Shown here in pieces: positions 1 through 9,564 of a DNA stretch of 64,000 nt. The first letter of the stretch is position 1. Every line of letters starts with the position of its first letter. The DNA lies in contig NZ_JACIEJ010000003.1 in the NCBI RefSeq assembly GCF_014196795.1, positions 310,001 to 374,000 on the forward strand. The letters run 5' to 3'. Under the pieces are notes generated by a model. It was not told the DNA's origin. It ran no database searches and saw nothing but the letters and a program-made list of their open reading frames with translations. The stretch comes from Sagittula marina (GTDB lineage Bacteria > Pseudomonadota > Alphaproteobacteria > Rhodobacterales > Rhodobacteraceae). The position numbers were made by a program, and so were the translations under genes.

Positions 1-1572
1 AATTCATCCGAGGGGATGGAGCGGCTGGCCTGCCTCATGGGCGTCGCGCGCGATGACATGGAGGCGGACCTGATTGAACGCCTGTCCGAGGTGCATGACC
101 TGACCGAGGGGTTTTTCGCGCCAGGATCTGGAACGCCCTGTGAGGTGCCGGACCACTTCGAGGACAATCCAGTGGTCAGCCGATGGACCACATATCCTTG
201 CATGCGGTCCGACAGGGCGCGGGCCTTATGGAAACGTTTGCGCCCGGAAATCCTGCGGCGGCTGGCAGAAACCGCGCGCCCGGATGAGGCGTTGCTGGCA
301 TTCGACGGGTTTCTCAAGGGGTTGCCGGCCGGGGTGCAATTGTTTTCCCTGTTCGAGGCCAATCCTCAGTTGATGGATTTGCTGGTGGACATCGTGGGCA
401 CCTCGCCCGATCTGGCGCGACATCTGGCGCGCAATTCCAGCGTTTTCGATGCCGTGATCGGCGGCGATTTCTTCAGCCCGTGGCCGGGTCGCGCGGCGTT
501 GAGCGGCGAGCTGGCCGAAACGTTGTCCCGCGAGGCAGATTACGAGGCGCGGTTGGATCGGTCGCGGCGGTGGGCCAAGGAGTGGCACTTCTGTATTGGC
601 GTGCAGCTGCTGCGCGGCATGATGGGACCGCAGGAGGCGGGAAAGGCCTATGCCGATCTGGCGGAGGCGGTGCTGGCGGCCCTTTGGCCCGAGGTGCAGG
701 CGGAATTTGCGCGCAAACATGGGACACCGCCGGGACGCGGTGCGGTGGTTGTGGGCATGGGATCGCTGGGAGCGCAGCGGCTGCACGCGCGGTCCGACCT
801 CGATATCATCGTGATCTACGATCCGCTTGATGTGGAGAACTCGGACGGGCGGCGGCCGTTGCCCGCGCGCACGTATTACGCGCGGCTCACGCAAGCCTTG
901 GTTACAGCGATGAGCGCGCCCATGGCCGAGGGGCGCCTGTACGAGGTGGATATGCGTCTGCGGCCCTCCGGCAAACAGGGGCCGGTGGCGACGTCGCTCA
1001 CCGCGTTCAAACGCTATCAGCGCGAAGAAGCATGGACCTGGGAGCACCTCGCTTTGACGCGGGCGCGCGTTGTTGCGGGTCCGGGCGACCTGGCAGAGGA
1101 TGTCGAGGCGTTCCGCCGCGAAATCCTGTCGGCACCGCGCGACAAGGAAGAGGTTCTCACGGCCGTGGCCGAGATGCTCAGCCGTATTCGTGCGGCCAAG
1201 GGAACGGGTGGCCCGTGGAGTGCCAAGATCGGGCCGGGAAAAATGCAGGAGATTGACCTGATGGCGCAGGCCGCGTCGCTTTTGTCGGGCAAGGCCGTGC
1301 GGCAGACGCCGCGTGCTTTGCACGGTTGCGATTGGCTGGACAGTGCGGCTTTGGTGGCGGCGTATGAGCTGGCCTGGGCGCTACAGATCGGCGCACAGTT
1401 GGTGAGCGAGAAGCCTCTGGAGCCCGAGGATCTTGGCGGCGGCGGGTGTTCCTTTTTGTTGCGCCTGTTGGGACAAGAGGACATGGACCAGATGCGTGAC
1501 GCATTGGAGGAGCACGCGGGCGCCGCTGCGGCGAGCATTGACGCGGCCTTGCCGGAAGGAAAACAGACATGA
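1..1572 (+). CDS. glnE: Glutamine synthetase adenylyltransferase/deadenylylase, 3' part
   Basis: This is the C-terminal ~523 residues of GlnE, which adds and removes AMP on glutamine synthetase in response to PII. The frame is open through base 1, so the N-terminal domain lies outside the window. Visible are the linker helix region with a KGLPAGVQLFSLFEANPQ motif and the C-terminal nucleotidyltransferase domain: a GMGSLG loop about 83 codons before mid-protein, followed by the SDLD acidic motif and the MRLRPSGKQGP strand. The C-terminal domain is the adenylylating half in characterised GlnE proteins. Its stop overlaps the next gene by 4 bases (ATGA), so the two are probably translationally coupled. 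The family assignment is secure; the true start cannot be seen. Confidence 0.95.
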   Translation, partial: NSSEGMERLACLMGVARDDMEADLIERLSEVHDLTEGFFAPGSGTPCEVPDHFEDNPVVSRWTTYPCMRSDRARALWKRLRPEILRRLAETARPDEALLAFDGFLKGLPAGVQLFSLFEANPQLMDLLVDIVGTSPDLARHLARNSSVFDAVIGGDFFSPWPGRAALSGELAETLSREADYEARLDRSRRWAKEWHFCIGVQLLRGMMGPQEAGKAYADLAEAVLAALWPEVQAEFARKHGTPPGRGAVVVGMGSLGAQRLHARSDLDIIVIYDPLDVENSDGRRPLPARTYYARLTQALVTAMSAPMAEGRLYEVDMRLRPSGKQGPVATSLTAFKRYQREEAWTWEHLALTRARVVAGPGDLAEDVEAFRREILSAPRDKEEVLTAVAEMLSRIRAAKGTGGPWSAKIGPGKMQEIDLMAQAASLLSGKAVRQTPRALHGCDWLDSAALVAAYELAWALQIGAQLVSEKPLEPEDLGGGGCSFLLRLLGQEDMDQMRDALEEHAGAAAASIDAALPEGKQT

Positions 1573-1826
1573 GCGACGCAGACCCCAAGGGGCTGGTTCG
1601 GGAATCCTACCGTATTGATGGTATCACGCTGGGCGAATGCCGGTCCATTTTTCTGGACTGGGCGCTGTCGGTGCCGGTGGATGCAGACACCAAGGTCCTG
1701 ATCGAAGTGCTTTTGGAGCGTTACGGCGACGAAGGACATCCCATGACGCAGGTGCTGCGCGAAGGTCTCGAAGGCATGACGAAGCCAAAGCGGCGTGGCG
1801 GTTGGCGGTCGCGTCCCAGGGACTGA
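1569..1826 (+). CDS. Small conserved hypothetical protein coupled to glnE
   Basis: An 85-residue acidic protein with a basic tail (KPKRRGGWRSRPRD). I do not recognise a named domain. Its start overlaps the glnE stop by 4 bases, which argues it is a real, translationally coupled gene. It is soluble, with no signal peptide or membrane segment. A perfect bidirectional terminator follows 29 bases after the stop, which closes this transcription unit. A role near nitrogen control is only guessed from position. Confidence 0.7.
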   Translation: MSDADPKGLVRESYRIDGITLGECRSIFLDWALSVPVDADTKVLIEVLLERYGDEGHPMTQVLREGLEGMTKPKRRGGWRSRPRD

Positions 1827-1854
1827 TCTTTTGAAAAGTCGGGGTATAACCGGG

Positions 1855-1883
1855 AAACGCGCGCCGATTTTGGGCGCGCGTTT
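1855..1883. terminator. Bidirectional intrinsic terminator between the glnE unit and eda
   Basis: A perfect 11-base-pair inverted repeat (AAACGCGCGCC and its complement GGCGCGCGTTT) is separated by a short loop. It has A-rich and T-rich ends in both directions. It lies between two convergent genes and would serve both. Confidence 0.8.
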
Positions 1884-1904
1884 GGTCGTTGGTGCGATGA
1901 TATA

Positions 1905-2549
1905 TCAGGTGCGGGGCAGCGCGGCGGCTTCGCTAGCCAGTGCCTCGATCCCGGCCCAGTCGCCTTTGGCCACCATGTCCTTCGGCGCGACCCAGGAGCC
2001 ACCACAGCACAAGACGTTGGACAGGCTGAGGTAGTCGTTCACGTTCTTCATGGAGACGCCGCCGGTCGGACAGAATTTCACCTGCGGGATCGGTGCGCCA
2101 ATGGCCTTCAGGGCAGGTGCGCCGCCGTTGGCCTCCGCCGGAAAGAACTTTTGCACGGTGTAGCCGCGTTCCAGCAGACGCATGACTTCGGACGAGGTTG
2201 CGGCGCCGGGCAGCAACGGCAGATCGGCCGCTTCGCAGGCGTCGAGGATCGTGTCTGTGGCCCCGGGTGAGACGCCGAATTTTGCGCCGGCGTCCACTGC
2301 GCGCTTTACATCATCAGGGGTCAGCAGAGTGCCCGCGCCGACGATGCCGCCCTCGACCTTTGCCATCTCGGCGATCGCGTCGAGCGCGGCAGGCGTGCGA
2401 AGCGTGACTTCGAGTACCGGAAGTCCGCCCTTTACCAGCGCCTCCGCCAGACCGCGTGCCTGAGCCGCGTCGTCAATCACGAGAACCGGAATGACCGGGG
2501 CGAGGCGACATAGTCTTTCGCTTTCGATGCTGGCGTCTTGGGGCGTCAT
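1905..2549 (-). CDS. eda: KDPG / KHG aldolase
   Basis: This 214-residue enzyme cleaves 2-keto-3-deoxy-6-phosphogluconate to pyruvate and glyceraldehyde-3-phosphate, the last step of the Entner-Doudoroff pathway. Length matches the family (about 210). The Schiff-base lysine sits in the [10 protein letters not shown] motif at residue 134, and the catalytic glutamate is at residue 47 in LEVTLRT. The GAGTLL and CPTGGV phosphate-binding segments are present. It lies 45 bases downstream of edd on the same strand, so the two are almost certainly one operon driven from the edd promoter. Confidence 0.95.
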   Translation of the reverse strand: MTPQDASIESERLCRLAPVIPVLVIDDAAQARGLAEALVKGGLPVLEVTLRTPAALDAIAEMAKVEGGIVGAGTLLTPDDVKRAVDAGAKFGVSPGATDTILDACEAADLPLLPGAATSSEVMRLLERGYTVQKFFPAEANGGAPALKAIGAPIPQVKFCPTGGVSMKNVNDYLSLSNVLCCGGSWVAPKDMVAKGDWAGIEALASEAAALPRT

Positions 2550-2594
2550 GGGCGGGTCCTTTTCGAATATTTTAAGCAGAGGATCGGGGGAGGC

Positions 2595-4400
2595 TCAGAC
2601 CACCACGGCGGCGCCGTTGGAGGCAAGGCCAACATTTTCACGGAAAGCTGCAAAGAGTTCGCGGCCCACACCATGGCCATTTCCCGTCAGATCGGCGGTG
2701 GCTGGCGTGCGCTGGTCAAAGTCTTCGGCCAGACAGTCAAGTGTCCCGCTTGTGGCGTCAAGCCGAAGAATGTCGCCGTCCCGGACGCGCGCCAAGGGCC
2801 CGCCGTTGGCGGCCTCTGGCGAGACGTGGATGGCGGCGGGGACTTTGCCTGATGCGCCGGACATACGGCCATCCGTGACAAGCGCGACTTTGAGTCCCCG
2901 GTCCTGAAGCACTGCCAGCGTGGGGGTCAGCCCGTGCAGTTCGGGCATGCCGTTGGACTTGGGTCCCTGAAAGCGGACCACAAAGATCGTGTCTTCGGTG
3001 ATTTCGCCATTCTTGAAGGCTGTCTTGACCGATTCCTGGTCCTGGAAAACGCGCGCTTTGGCTTCGATCACATGGCGTTCCGGTGCGACAGCAGAGACCT
3101 TGATCATCCCCGTGCCGAGGTTCCCGGTCAGTTCCTTGAGGCCGCCGGAGGCCTGGAACGGATCGGACGCCGGACGCAGGATCCTGTCGTTTTGCGACTC
3201 CTTCGGGCCGTCGCGCCACGTGAGCTTGCCGTCTGCGAGCACAGGTTCCTGGGCATAGGGAGACAAACCTTCGCCGACCACGGTTTTCACGTCGTCATGC
3301 AGCAGGCCCGCATCAAGCAGCGACCCGATCATATATTGCAAACCTCCCGCCGCGTGGAAGTGATTCACGTCGGCCAGACCGTTTGGGTACACCTTGGCCA
3401 TCAACGGCGTGACGGCGGAAATGTCGTTGAAATCCTCGACCTCCAGCGCGATGCCAGCGGCGCGGGCCATGGCAGGCAGGTGCAGCACGAGGTTTGTGGA
3501 ACCGCCGGTCGCCATCAATCCAACGATGCCGTTCACGAAAGCCTTGGCATCGAGCACATCACAGACAGGACGGTAATCATTGCCAAGAGCGGTGATCTCG
3601 AGCGCGCGTTTCGTCCCTGCGTCGGTCAGCGCGTCGCGCAACGGGGTGTTCGGCTGCACAAACGAGGTGCCGGGCAGATGCAGCCCCATGAATTCCATCA
3701 ACATCTGGTTGGTGTTCGCAGTGCCGTAAAACGTGCAGGTGCCTGCGGCATGGTAGGACGCCATTTCGGCTTTCATCAGCTCGTCGCGACCGATGTGGCC
3801 TTCGGCGAACTGCTGGCGGACCTTGGCCTTTTCGTCGTTGGGAATGCCGGATGGCATGGGGCCTGCGGGCAGGAAAATGCCGGGAATATAACCGAACGTC
3901 GCAGCGGCGATGATCAGGCCGGGAACGATCTTGTCACAGACGCCAAGGTAGACGGCGGCGTCAAAGACGTTGTGGCTGAGGCCGATCCCGGCTGCCAACG
4001 CGATGACGTCTCGGGAAAACAGCGACAGCTCCATGCCGACCTGACCTTGGGTGACGCCGTCACACATGGCCGGAACCCCGCCTGCGACCTGAGCCGTGGC
4101 GCCGTTGTTGCGGGCCGCGGTTCGGATCAGATCGGGGAAACGCTCGAACGGCTGGTGCGCCGAGAGCATATCGTTGTAAGCGGTGATGATGCCGATGTTG
4201 GGCGCGCGCTCGGTTGCAAGGCTGTCTTTGTCAGCGCCCATGGCGGCGTAGGCGTGGGCCTGATTTCCGCAGGTCAGATGCGCGCGGCGCGGCCCTTCGT
4301 CGGCGGCGCGAGCCATGCGGTCGAGATAGGTGGCGCGCATGTCGGCGGACCTGTCCTCGATCCGCGCTGTGACGCGGGCAATGGTGTCGTTGAGGGTCAT
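2595..4400 (-). CDS. edd: 6-phosphogluconate dehydratase
   Basis: A 601-residue Fe-S dehydratase of the IlvD/Edd family that converts 6-phosphogluconate to KDPG for the adjacent aldolase. The frame stays open upstream to about 4754. The start at 4400 is preferred because ACGGAGG lies just upstream and the protein then begins [10 protein letters not shown], as expected for the family. Conserved cysteines at about residues 155 (GVCDKI) and 222 ([10 protein letters not shown]) are likely cluster ligands. The [13 protein letters not shown]-terminal signature is present. Together with eda it forms the Entner-Doudoroff operon used by roseobacters for glucose catabolism. Confidence 0.95.
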   Translation of the reverse strand: MTLNDTIARVTARIEDRSADMRATYLDRMARAADEGPRRAHLTCGNQAHAYAAMGADKDSLATERAPNIGIITAYNDMLSAHQPFERFPDLIRTAARNNGATAQVAGGVPAMCDGVTQGQVGMELSLFSRDVIALAAGIGLSHNVFDAAVYLGVCDKIVPGLIIAAATFGYIPGIFLPAGPMPSGIPNDEKAKVRQQFAEGHIGRDELMKAEMASYHAAGTCTFYGTANTNQMLMEFMGLHLPGTSFVQPNTPLRDALTDAGTKRALEITALGNDYRPVCDVLDAKAFVNGIVGLMATGGSTNLVLHLPAMARAAGIALEVEDFNDISAVTPLMAKVYPNGLADVNHFHAAGGLQYMIGSLLDAGLLHDDVKTVVGEGLSPYAQEPVLADGKLTWRDGPKESQNDRILRPASDPFQASGGLKELTGNLGTGMIKVSAVAPERHVIEAKARVFQDQESVKTAFKNGEITEDTIFVVRFQGPKSNGMPELHGLTPTLAVLQDRGLKVALVTDGRMSGASGKVPAAIHVSPEAANGGPLARVRDGDILRLDATSGTLDCLAEDFDQRTPATADLTGNGHGVGRELFAAFRENVGLASNGAAVVV

Positions 4401-4428
4401 GCGAAGCCTCCGTATCCGGTTTGAGCGA

Positions 4429-4457
4429 AACATAACCCCGTTACCGCTAACAGTAAA
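4429..4457 (-). promoter_or_regulatory. edd-eda promoter with LacI-type operator in the spacer
   Basis: On the minus strand a TTTACT (-35) and TATGTT (-10) are separated by exactly 17 bases. The spacer contains GTTAGCGGTAAC (4440-4451). This differs by one base from the E. coli gluconate-repressor core GTTACCGGTAAC and fits the general LacI-family operator pattern. The -10 lies about 30 bases before the edd start. Repressor identity is inferred; no LacI-family gene is in the window. Confidence 0.5.
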
Positions 4458-4950
4458 GGCGTCTCTTGGCACGGCCAAGGATGCCGACGTGTGAGAACTC
4501 TTCCGCTCTTGTCGCAATCGCGCCCGACACAGAAGCGATTGAAGGGATAACGGTTTGTTGTCAGAGCTTCGGATCAGCAGGTCAGCAAGAGGACAGGGCC
4601 ATCCCAATGGCGGCCTTGCCGGTAAGTCGGACGGCGCCCTTTGAGCGGATGGCCGGCTGAGACTCGCACCTTTGCCGCCGTAGAGACACCTTAGCAGCCT
4701 TCCTCGAAATGCATCCAGCTCCAGTATCCATGGATGCGGCGGTGATGGTCGCAAGGGTGCCGGACGTGAAGGCCGCGCCGGATGGTATCTTAGGTTGCGA
4801 GATTCGGATTCCGGCGCGGCCGGTTGGCTGGGCAGGCAAAGACATTGGCCCGACCCGTCCCACTGACGGATCCGACCTTCTGCAAAAGCGGCTCAAAGAG
4901 ACGTTCAGAGACGCTTTTATCTCGGCAGAAAGCGGGGTAAGGCGAGAGGT
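4458..4950. other. Intergenic region between edd and rlmI
   Basis: About 490 bases between divergent genes. Short open frames exist on both strands (for example 4709-4954 plus and 4582-4896 minus), but none resembles a known protein or has a convincing ribosome binding site. It must hold the rlmI promoter, which I could not pin down. No RNA gene or repeat was seen. Confidence 0.5.
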
Positions 4951-6162
4951 ATGACAGCCTCCGCCTCACCTGTTGGTGCCCGCCCCATTCTGCGACTGAA
5001 GCCCAAGGCGAACGCCCGTGCGATCCGCCATGGTTCGCCGTGGGTGTTCGACAATGAATTGGTGATGGACCGCCGGTCCAAAGCCATCGCGCCCGGCACC
5101 ATCGCCACGCTCGAAGACAACGACCACACGCCGCTGGGCACTGTCGCGGTCAACACCGCCAGCCGCATCGTGGCGCGGATGCTCGACCGTGATCCGGAAG
5201 CCGTCATTGACGCTGACTGGTTCACCACCCGCCTGAGCAAGGCGCTGTCGCTGCGCGAGCGGGCTTATGATGCACCGTTCTACCGTTTGGTTCATGCCGA
5301 GGGGGACGGTCTGCCGGGTCTGATCATCGACCGCTTTGGCGATACATGCGTGATCCAGCCCAACGCGGCATGGGTTGAGGCGCATCTGGACATGCTGACG
5401 GACGCTTTGGTTCAGGTGACGGGTGTCACGAATGTGCTGAAAAATTCCGGCGGGCGCGGCCGTACACTAGAGGGCATGGATGATGCCGATGCAGTGCTGC
5501 GTGGCTCTGCGCCTGACGCGGCCGTGCCGGTGGAAATGAACGGCGCGATTTACATGGCGGATCTGACCGGCGGGCAAAAGACCGGTCTGTTCTTTGACCA
5601 GCGCGACAACCATGCTTTTGTCGCGAAACTGGCGAAAGATGTTTCTGTGCTGGATATGTTCAGCCATGTTGGCGGCTTTGGTCTGGCGGCGCTGGCGGGG
5701 GGCGCGGCAAAGGCGACCTGCGTCGACGGCTCTGCCCCGGCATTGGCGCTGGCCGCCGAAGGTGCGGCGCGCATGGGCGCGACCGACCGGTTCGAGGCGC
5801 GTCAAGGCGATGCCTTTGCCCAGCTGGAAGCCATGAAAGAAGAAGAGGCCAAGTTCGAGCTGGTGATCTGTGATCCGCCCGCGTTCGCTCCGGCCAAAGC
5901 CGCGTTGGAAAAGGGCCTGCGTGCCTATGAGCGCATCGCGCGGCTCGCCGCGCCTTTGGTGGCCGAGGATGGCTATCTTGTGTTGTGCTCCTGTTCGCAT
6001 GCGGCTGACATGAACGCCTTTACCGGCGCTTGTTTGCGGGGCATCGGGCGTGCAGGACGGCGGGCACAGCTGCTGCACAGCGGCACCGCTGGTCTGGACC
6101 ATCCTCTGCTGCCGCAACTGGCTGAATCCGGGTATCTCAAGGCGCTGGTTTTCCGCCTGTGA
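4951..6162 (+). CDS. rlmI: Class I rRNA methyltransferase, RlmI/YccW type
   Basis: A 403-residue protein with an N-terminal PUA-like RNA-binding segment (about 1-90; GSPWVFDNEL) and a Rossmann methyltransferase domain. The SAM-binding motif VLDMFSHVGGFGL starts near residue 233. The CDPPAF motif is near 307 and an SCS motif near 347. E. coli RlmI methylates 23S rRNA C1962 to m5C; the same reaction is inferred here from domain order. GCGAGAGG precedes the start. Its stop overlaps the GTG start of the PIN gene by 4 bases. Confidence 0.85.
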   Translation: MTASASPVGARPILRLKPKANARAIRHGSPWVFDNELVMDRRSKAIAPGTIATLEDNDHTPLGTVAVNTASRIVARMLDRDPEAVIDADWFTTRLSKALSLRERAYDAPFYRLVHAEGDGLPGLIIDRFGDTCVIQPNAAWVEAHLDMLTDALVQVTGVTNVLKNSGGRGRTLEGMDDADAVLRGSAPDAAVPVEMNGAIYMADLTGGQKTGLFFDQRDNHAFVAKLAKDVSVLDMFSHVGGFGLAALAGGAAKATCVDGSAPALALAAEGAARMGATDRFEARQGDAFAQLEAMKEEEAKFELVICDPPAFAPAKAALEKGLRAYERIARLAAPLVAEDGYLVLCSCSHAADMNAFTGACLRGIGRAGRRAQLLHSGTAGLDHPLLPQLAESGYLKALVFRL

Positions 6163-6716
6163 GCCAGATGCGCGCCGTCCTCGACACCTGCGTCATGTTC
6201 CCTACGGTCATGCGCGAGGTGCTCTTGGGCGTCGCGGGGCAGGGGCTGTACACCCCCCAATGGTCGGAGCGCATTCTTGAGGAATGGGCACGGGCCGCGC
6301 GCAAGCTGGGGCCAACGGGCGAACCTCAGGCGCGGGGCGAAATCGCTTTGGTCCGCGCCGCGTGGCCCAAGGCCGAGATCACCTGGAATCCCTCGCTCGA
6401 AAGCCGCCTGTGGCTGCCGGACCCGGCGGATGTGCATGTGCTCGCTGCCGCCATCGCGGGCAGCGCTGACGTGATCGTAACCATGAACGCCTCGGACTTT
6501 CCGCGCGGCACGCTCGCCGAAGAGGGGCTGTCCCGCGTCGATCCCGATGCCTTTTTGCTGGGGTTCTGGCAGGCGCATCCCGAACTGGTGGCAGACGTGG
6601 GCAACAGGGTTTTGGCCACCGCTTGTCAGCTTTCCGGCAAAGACTGGGAAATGCGTGCTTTGCTGAAAAAGGCCCGTTTGCCGCGACTGGCCAAGGCCTT
6701 GTCCCAGCCGGGCTGA
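6159..6716 (+). CDS. PIN-domain protein of the Rhodobacteraceae RSP_2648 type
   Basis: A 185-residue PIN-fold protein. The first acidic residue is in RAVLDTC, and conserved acidic/His positions lie in DPADVHVLAAAI and MNASDFP. PIN domains are usually metal-dependent RNases. The length exceeds that of VapC toxins (about 130) and there is no adjacent antitoxin gene, so it is more likely a chromosomal RNA-processing factor than a toxin. The GTG start overlapping rlmI by 4 bases is used; ATG at 6168 is an alternative. Coupling to rlmI suggests an RNA-related role, which is inference. Confidence 0.7.
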   Translation: MSQMRAVLDTCVMFPTVMREVLLGVAGQGLYTPQWSERILEEWARAARKLGPTGEPQARGEIALVRAAWPKAEITWNPSLESRLWLPDPADVHVLAAAIAGSADVIVTMNASDFPRGTLAEEGLSRVDPDAFLLGFWQAHPELVADVGNRVLATACQLSGKDWEMRALLKKARLPRLAKALSQPG

Positions 6717-6811
6717 CGCCAAGTCACGTTCGCGCCAAGGGCCTGAAACAGCGTTCCTTTGACCCCATGCCTGGGCTAAGCCGGTACGGAATTCGTACGC
6801 AGGAAGTCCCT

Positions 6812-8188
6812 ATGTCTCCCATTTTGATACTTGGCGGTTTCGCCGTTCTTGTCGCCTTCAGCCTGCTGGCTGCGCCGAAACGCGTCACCGAGGCGGGGTT
6901 CTTTGGCGGGCAGGGCGCGGATGGTTGCGCGCCCGGTCTTTGGACGCTGGTCTTGAGCCAGGTCACCACGTGGATCTTTGCACGCTCTCTTATGAATGCT
7001 GCGATCCTTGGATATTTCTACGGAATCGCCGGGGTGCTGGCCTACACCGCTTACTACGGCTCGTTCCTGACCGGCGGGTTTATCGTCGACCGTCTGCGCG
7101 ACACCGGGGCCGTGTCTGTACAGGACTGGCTCGGCGCGCGGTTCGGCGCAGCGGGCAGAGTGACCTACAACCTCGTCATCGCGCTGCGTTTGTTGTCCGA
7201 AGTCTTTGCCAACCTCGTGGTGGTCGGGCTGATCTTTGCTGCGCTTTTGCCGGGCTCGGATGTCTGGGCTGTGTTGGCTGTGGCGGTGCTTGCGCTGGCC
7301 TATTCCGCTTGGGGCGGGCTGGCGGCGGCGCTGCGCACGGATGTCGTTCAGATGCTGCTGTTTCTCGTGGTCTTTGGGGTCGCCTTTGTGGCGTTGCTGC
7401 TGTCGCCGGAATTTTCGCTGTCCGCCGCTCTGACCGCGCCGGGCCAATCTGGTGGCTACCTTGGGTGGGTGTTGCTGGTGGTTGCCGCGTTGCAGGTGTT
7501 TTCCTATCCGGCGCATGATCCGGTGATGATGGACCGCGGTTTTGTTGCCGACACGCGCACCACGTGGCTGTCGTTCCTGCATGCATTCTGGATTTCGGCG
7601 CTGTGTATCCTGGCATTCGGTCTGTTCGGCATACAGGCCAGCCTGATGGGCGCCGCCTATGAGGGCCAACTTATTGGCACATGGGCCGCTATGTTTCCCG
7701 GCCCGATTTTTGCCGCGCTGATGTTGTCGCTGCTGGTCTCGGCCCTGTCGACGCTCGACTCTGCCCTGTCCTCCGCCGCGCGCCTCGGCGTCGAGGAGAT
7801 GCGCATTGCACCGCGTAGCATGGTGGGCGGGCGCTTGGTCATGGCGGTTTTTGCAATCGCTGGCACCGGTCTGACGCTTTGGGGCAATCAAGCCTTGTTC
7901 GACGCCGTCGCCGTAAGCGGAACGGCAAGCATGTTTTTGACGCCCGTGCTTTTTGTCGGGCTGGTCATGAACCGGCCCGTGGCGCTTTGGTCCTATCTTG
8001 TGGCATGGGGCGCCGCCGTGGTCGGCGCGGGCGTGTATTTTTTGCGCGAGGGTGCGGTCGTCGCCGCGATTCTGCCTCAAGGTCACAAATATGAGCAGCT
8101 CTTCGTGATTTGCGTCGTGGTGCTGATCGTTGGATTTGCCGCAGTTTTCATGGGCGGCCGCAGGGTTGCGGGCCACAGCGCGGGCTGA
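6812..8188 (+). CDS. Sodium:solute symporter family permease
   Basis: A 458-residue inner-membrane protein with about 12-13 hydrophobic segments throughout, of the SSS (SLC5-like) family. The SxxxSxxDSALSSAARL stretch in the middle-late part matches the family's core helix, which contains residues linked to Na+ binding. The frame is open upstream to 6623. The start at 6812 is chosen because AGGAAG lies 8 bases before it and translation begins directly with the first membrane helix. The substrate cannot be told from sequence; it may be an amino acid, a short acid or a sugar. Confidence 0.85.
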   Translation: MSPILILGGFAVLVAFSLLAAPKRVTEAGFFGGQGADGCAPGLWTLVLSQVTTWIFARSLMNAAILGYFYGIAGVLAYTAYYGSFLTGGFIVDRLRDTGAVSVQDWLGARFGAAGRVTYNLVIALRLLSEVFANLVVVGLIFAALLPGSDVWAVLAVAVLALAYSAWGGLAAALRTDVVQMLLFLVVFGVAFVALLLSPEFSLSAALTAPGQSGGYLGWVLLVVAALQVFSYPAHDPVMMDRGFVADTRTTWLSFLHAFWISALCILAFGLFGIQASLMGAAYEGQLIGTWAAMFPGPIFAALMLSLLVSALSTLDSALSSAARLGVEEMRIAPRSMVGGRLVMAVFAIAGTGLTLWGNQALFDAVAVSGTASMFLTPVLFVGLVMNRPVALWSYLVAWGAAVVGAGVYFLREGAVVAAILPQGHKYEQLFVICVVVLIVGFAAVFMGGRRVAGHSAG

Positions 8189-8242
8189 TACCTCCCGGAT
8201 CAATCCCGAGCGTTTTGCTCAGTCCGATCAGAAAGAGACCGC

Positions 8243-9334
8243 GTGAGCGCATCCCACGTTCCCCCGAGACTGGAAATCCGCAACCTTGTCCGTCGCTTCG
8301 ACGGCCAGACGGTGGTGGATCACGTGTCGTTGTCTATCGCGCCGGGGCAGGTGACCTGCTTGCTCGGTCCCTCCGGCTGCGGAAAATCCACCACGCTGCG
8401 CATGATCGCGGGCGTCGATACGCAGGATGAAGGCACCATTCACGTCGATGGCAGCCTGGTCTGCGATACGGTCTTTCGCATCCCGCCGGAACGTCGCTCC
8501 ATCGGCCTGATGTTTCAGGACTTCGCGTTGTTTCCGCATATGAGCGTCGGCGAAAACGTCAGCTTTGGTCTGCGGACCAGCGCCTCGGAAAAACGGGCCA
8601 CGGCGACACGGCTGCTCGACCGTGTTGGGCTGGCGCATTACATCGACTTTTATCCGCACCACCTTTCAGGGGGGGAACAACAGCGCGTCGCTCTGGCCCG
8701 TGCCATGGCGCCAGAGCCGAAGATCATGCTGATGGATGAACCGTTCAGCGGCCTGGACAACCGGCTGCGCGACGGGATTCGGGACGAAACGCTGGACCTG
8801 CTGAAAGAAGCAGGGGCAGCTGTGCTGCTGGTCACGCACGAGCCCGAAGAGGCCATGCGCATGGCGGACGAGATCGCGCTGATGCGTGACGGGCGCATCG
8901 TTCAGCAGGGCGCGCCCTATAACATTTTCAATGCGCCTGCTGATAAGGGTGCGATGGCGTTCTTCAGTGATATCAATGTTTTGAGGAGCAGGGTCCAAGG
9001 CGCTTTGACCGAGACACCGTTTGGCCAGTTCATGGCGCCGGGTGTTGCCGATGGAACAGAGGTCGACATCGTCTTTCGGCCGCAACACGTGGGCATCGAC
9101 TTTGACCGTGGTGGCAAAGGACCGCATCCGACAGTCATCGCGGGCACTCCGGCGCGGGGCGTGGTGCGGCGGGCGCGTTTCATGGGGTCGGAAAGCCTCG
9201 TGGAGTTTCTGATGGACCACGATCAACAGGTGCTCAAGGCCACTGTACCCAATGTGTTCCTGCCGAAGGTCGGCACGCCCATGTGGCTGACGCTGCGCCG
9301 CGACCGGTGCTTTGTCTTTCCGGCGAACCCTTAG
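8243..9334 (+). CDS. ABC transporter ATP-binding protein, Fe3+/spermidine (FbpC/PotA) type
   Basis: A 363-residue ATPase. Walker A is at 42-50 (GPSGCGKST), the signature LSGGEQQR at 141-148, Walker B IMLMDEP at 161-167 and the H-loop in VTHEPEEA. A C-terminal TOBE-like domain (about 250-360) is typical of importers for iron, polyamines or sulfate. The start is GTG with GAAAGAGA upstream. No permease or binding-protein gene is nearby, so it is an orphan ATPase that must act with subunits encoded elsewhere. It follows the symporter gene by 54 bases. Confidence 0.85.
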   Translation: MSASHVPPRLEIRNLVRRFDGQTVVDHVSLSIAPGQVTCLLGPSGCGKSTTLRMIAGVDTQDEGTIHVDGSLVCDTVFRIPPERRSIGLMFQDFALFPHMSVGENVSFGLRTSASEKRATATRLLDRVGLAHYIDFYPHHLSGGEQQRVALARAMAPEPKIMLMDEPFSGLDNRLRDGIRDETLDLLKEAGAAVLLVTHEPEEAMRMADEIALMRDGRIVQQGAPYNIFNAPADKGAMAFFSDINVLRSRVQGALTETPFGQFMAPGVADGTEVDIVFRPQHVGIDFDRGGKGPHPTVIAGTPARGVVRRARFMGSESLVEFLMDHDQQVLKATVPNVFLPKVGTPMWLTLRRDRCFVFPANP

Positions 9335-9564
9335 GGGCGGGCGTCGCGCTGCTCGATCAGCCGATGAAGGACATAAACCCGGATGGAGGACGCGAGGCCG
9401 ACATCTGGATCGCGGGCCTCGTCAATTGCGGCGGCAAGCGCGTTCAGAGCCATGCCTTCCTCTTCCGCAATACGGCGAAATTCCCGCCAGAACACATCCT
9501 CCAGAGAGACTGACGTGCGATGCCCCTGCAAGGTCAGCGAATGTTTGATCGGCCGGCCGCTCAT
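9331..9564 (-). CDS. Ribbon-helix-helix domain protein
   Basis: A 77-residue protein with the HSLTLQGHRTSVSLEDVFW start typical of the alphaproteobacterial ribbon-helix-helix (aryl-sulfate-transferase-adjacent) family. It is predicted to be a small dimeric DNA-binding protein. It overlaps the upstream DUF4169 gene by 4 bases, and its 3' end overlaps the convergent ABC ATPase by 4 bases. Target genes are unknown. Confidence 0.8.
   Translation of the reverse strand: MSGRPIKHSLTLQGHRTSVSLEDVFWREFRRIAEEEGMALNALAAAIDEARDPDVGLASSIRVYVLHRLIEQRDARP

Noticed and set aside
2934-4424. A 496-codon plus-strand frame opposite edd
   Set aside because: Antisense to a conserved dehydratase, with no recognisable domains.
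4709-4954. Small frames between edd and rlmI
   Set aside because: They overlap on opposite strands, lack ribosome binding sites and match nothing known to me.
6159-6716. PIN protein as a VapC toxin
   Set aside because: It is longer than VapC, there is no antitoxin gene, and it is coupled to rlmI.
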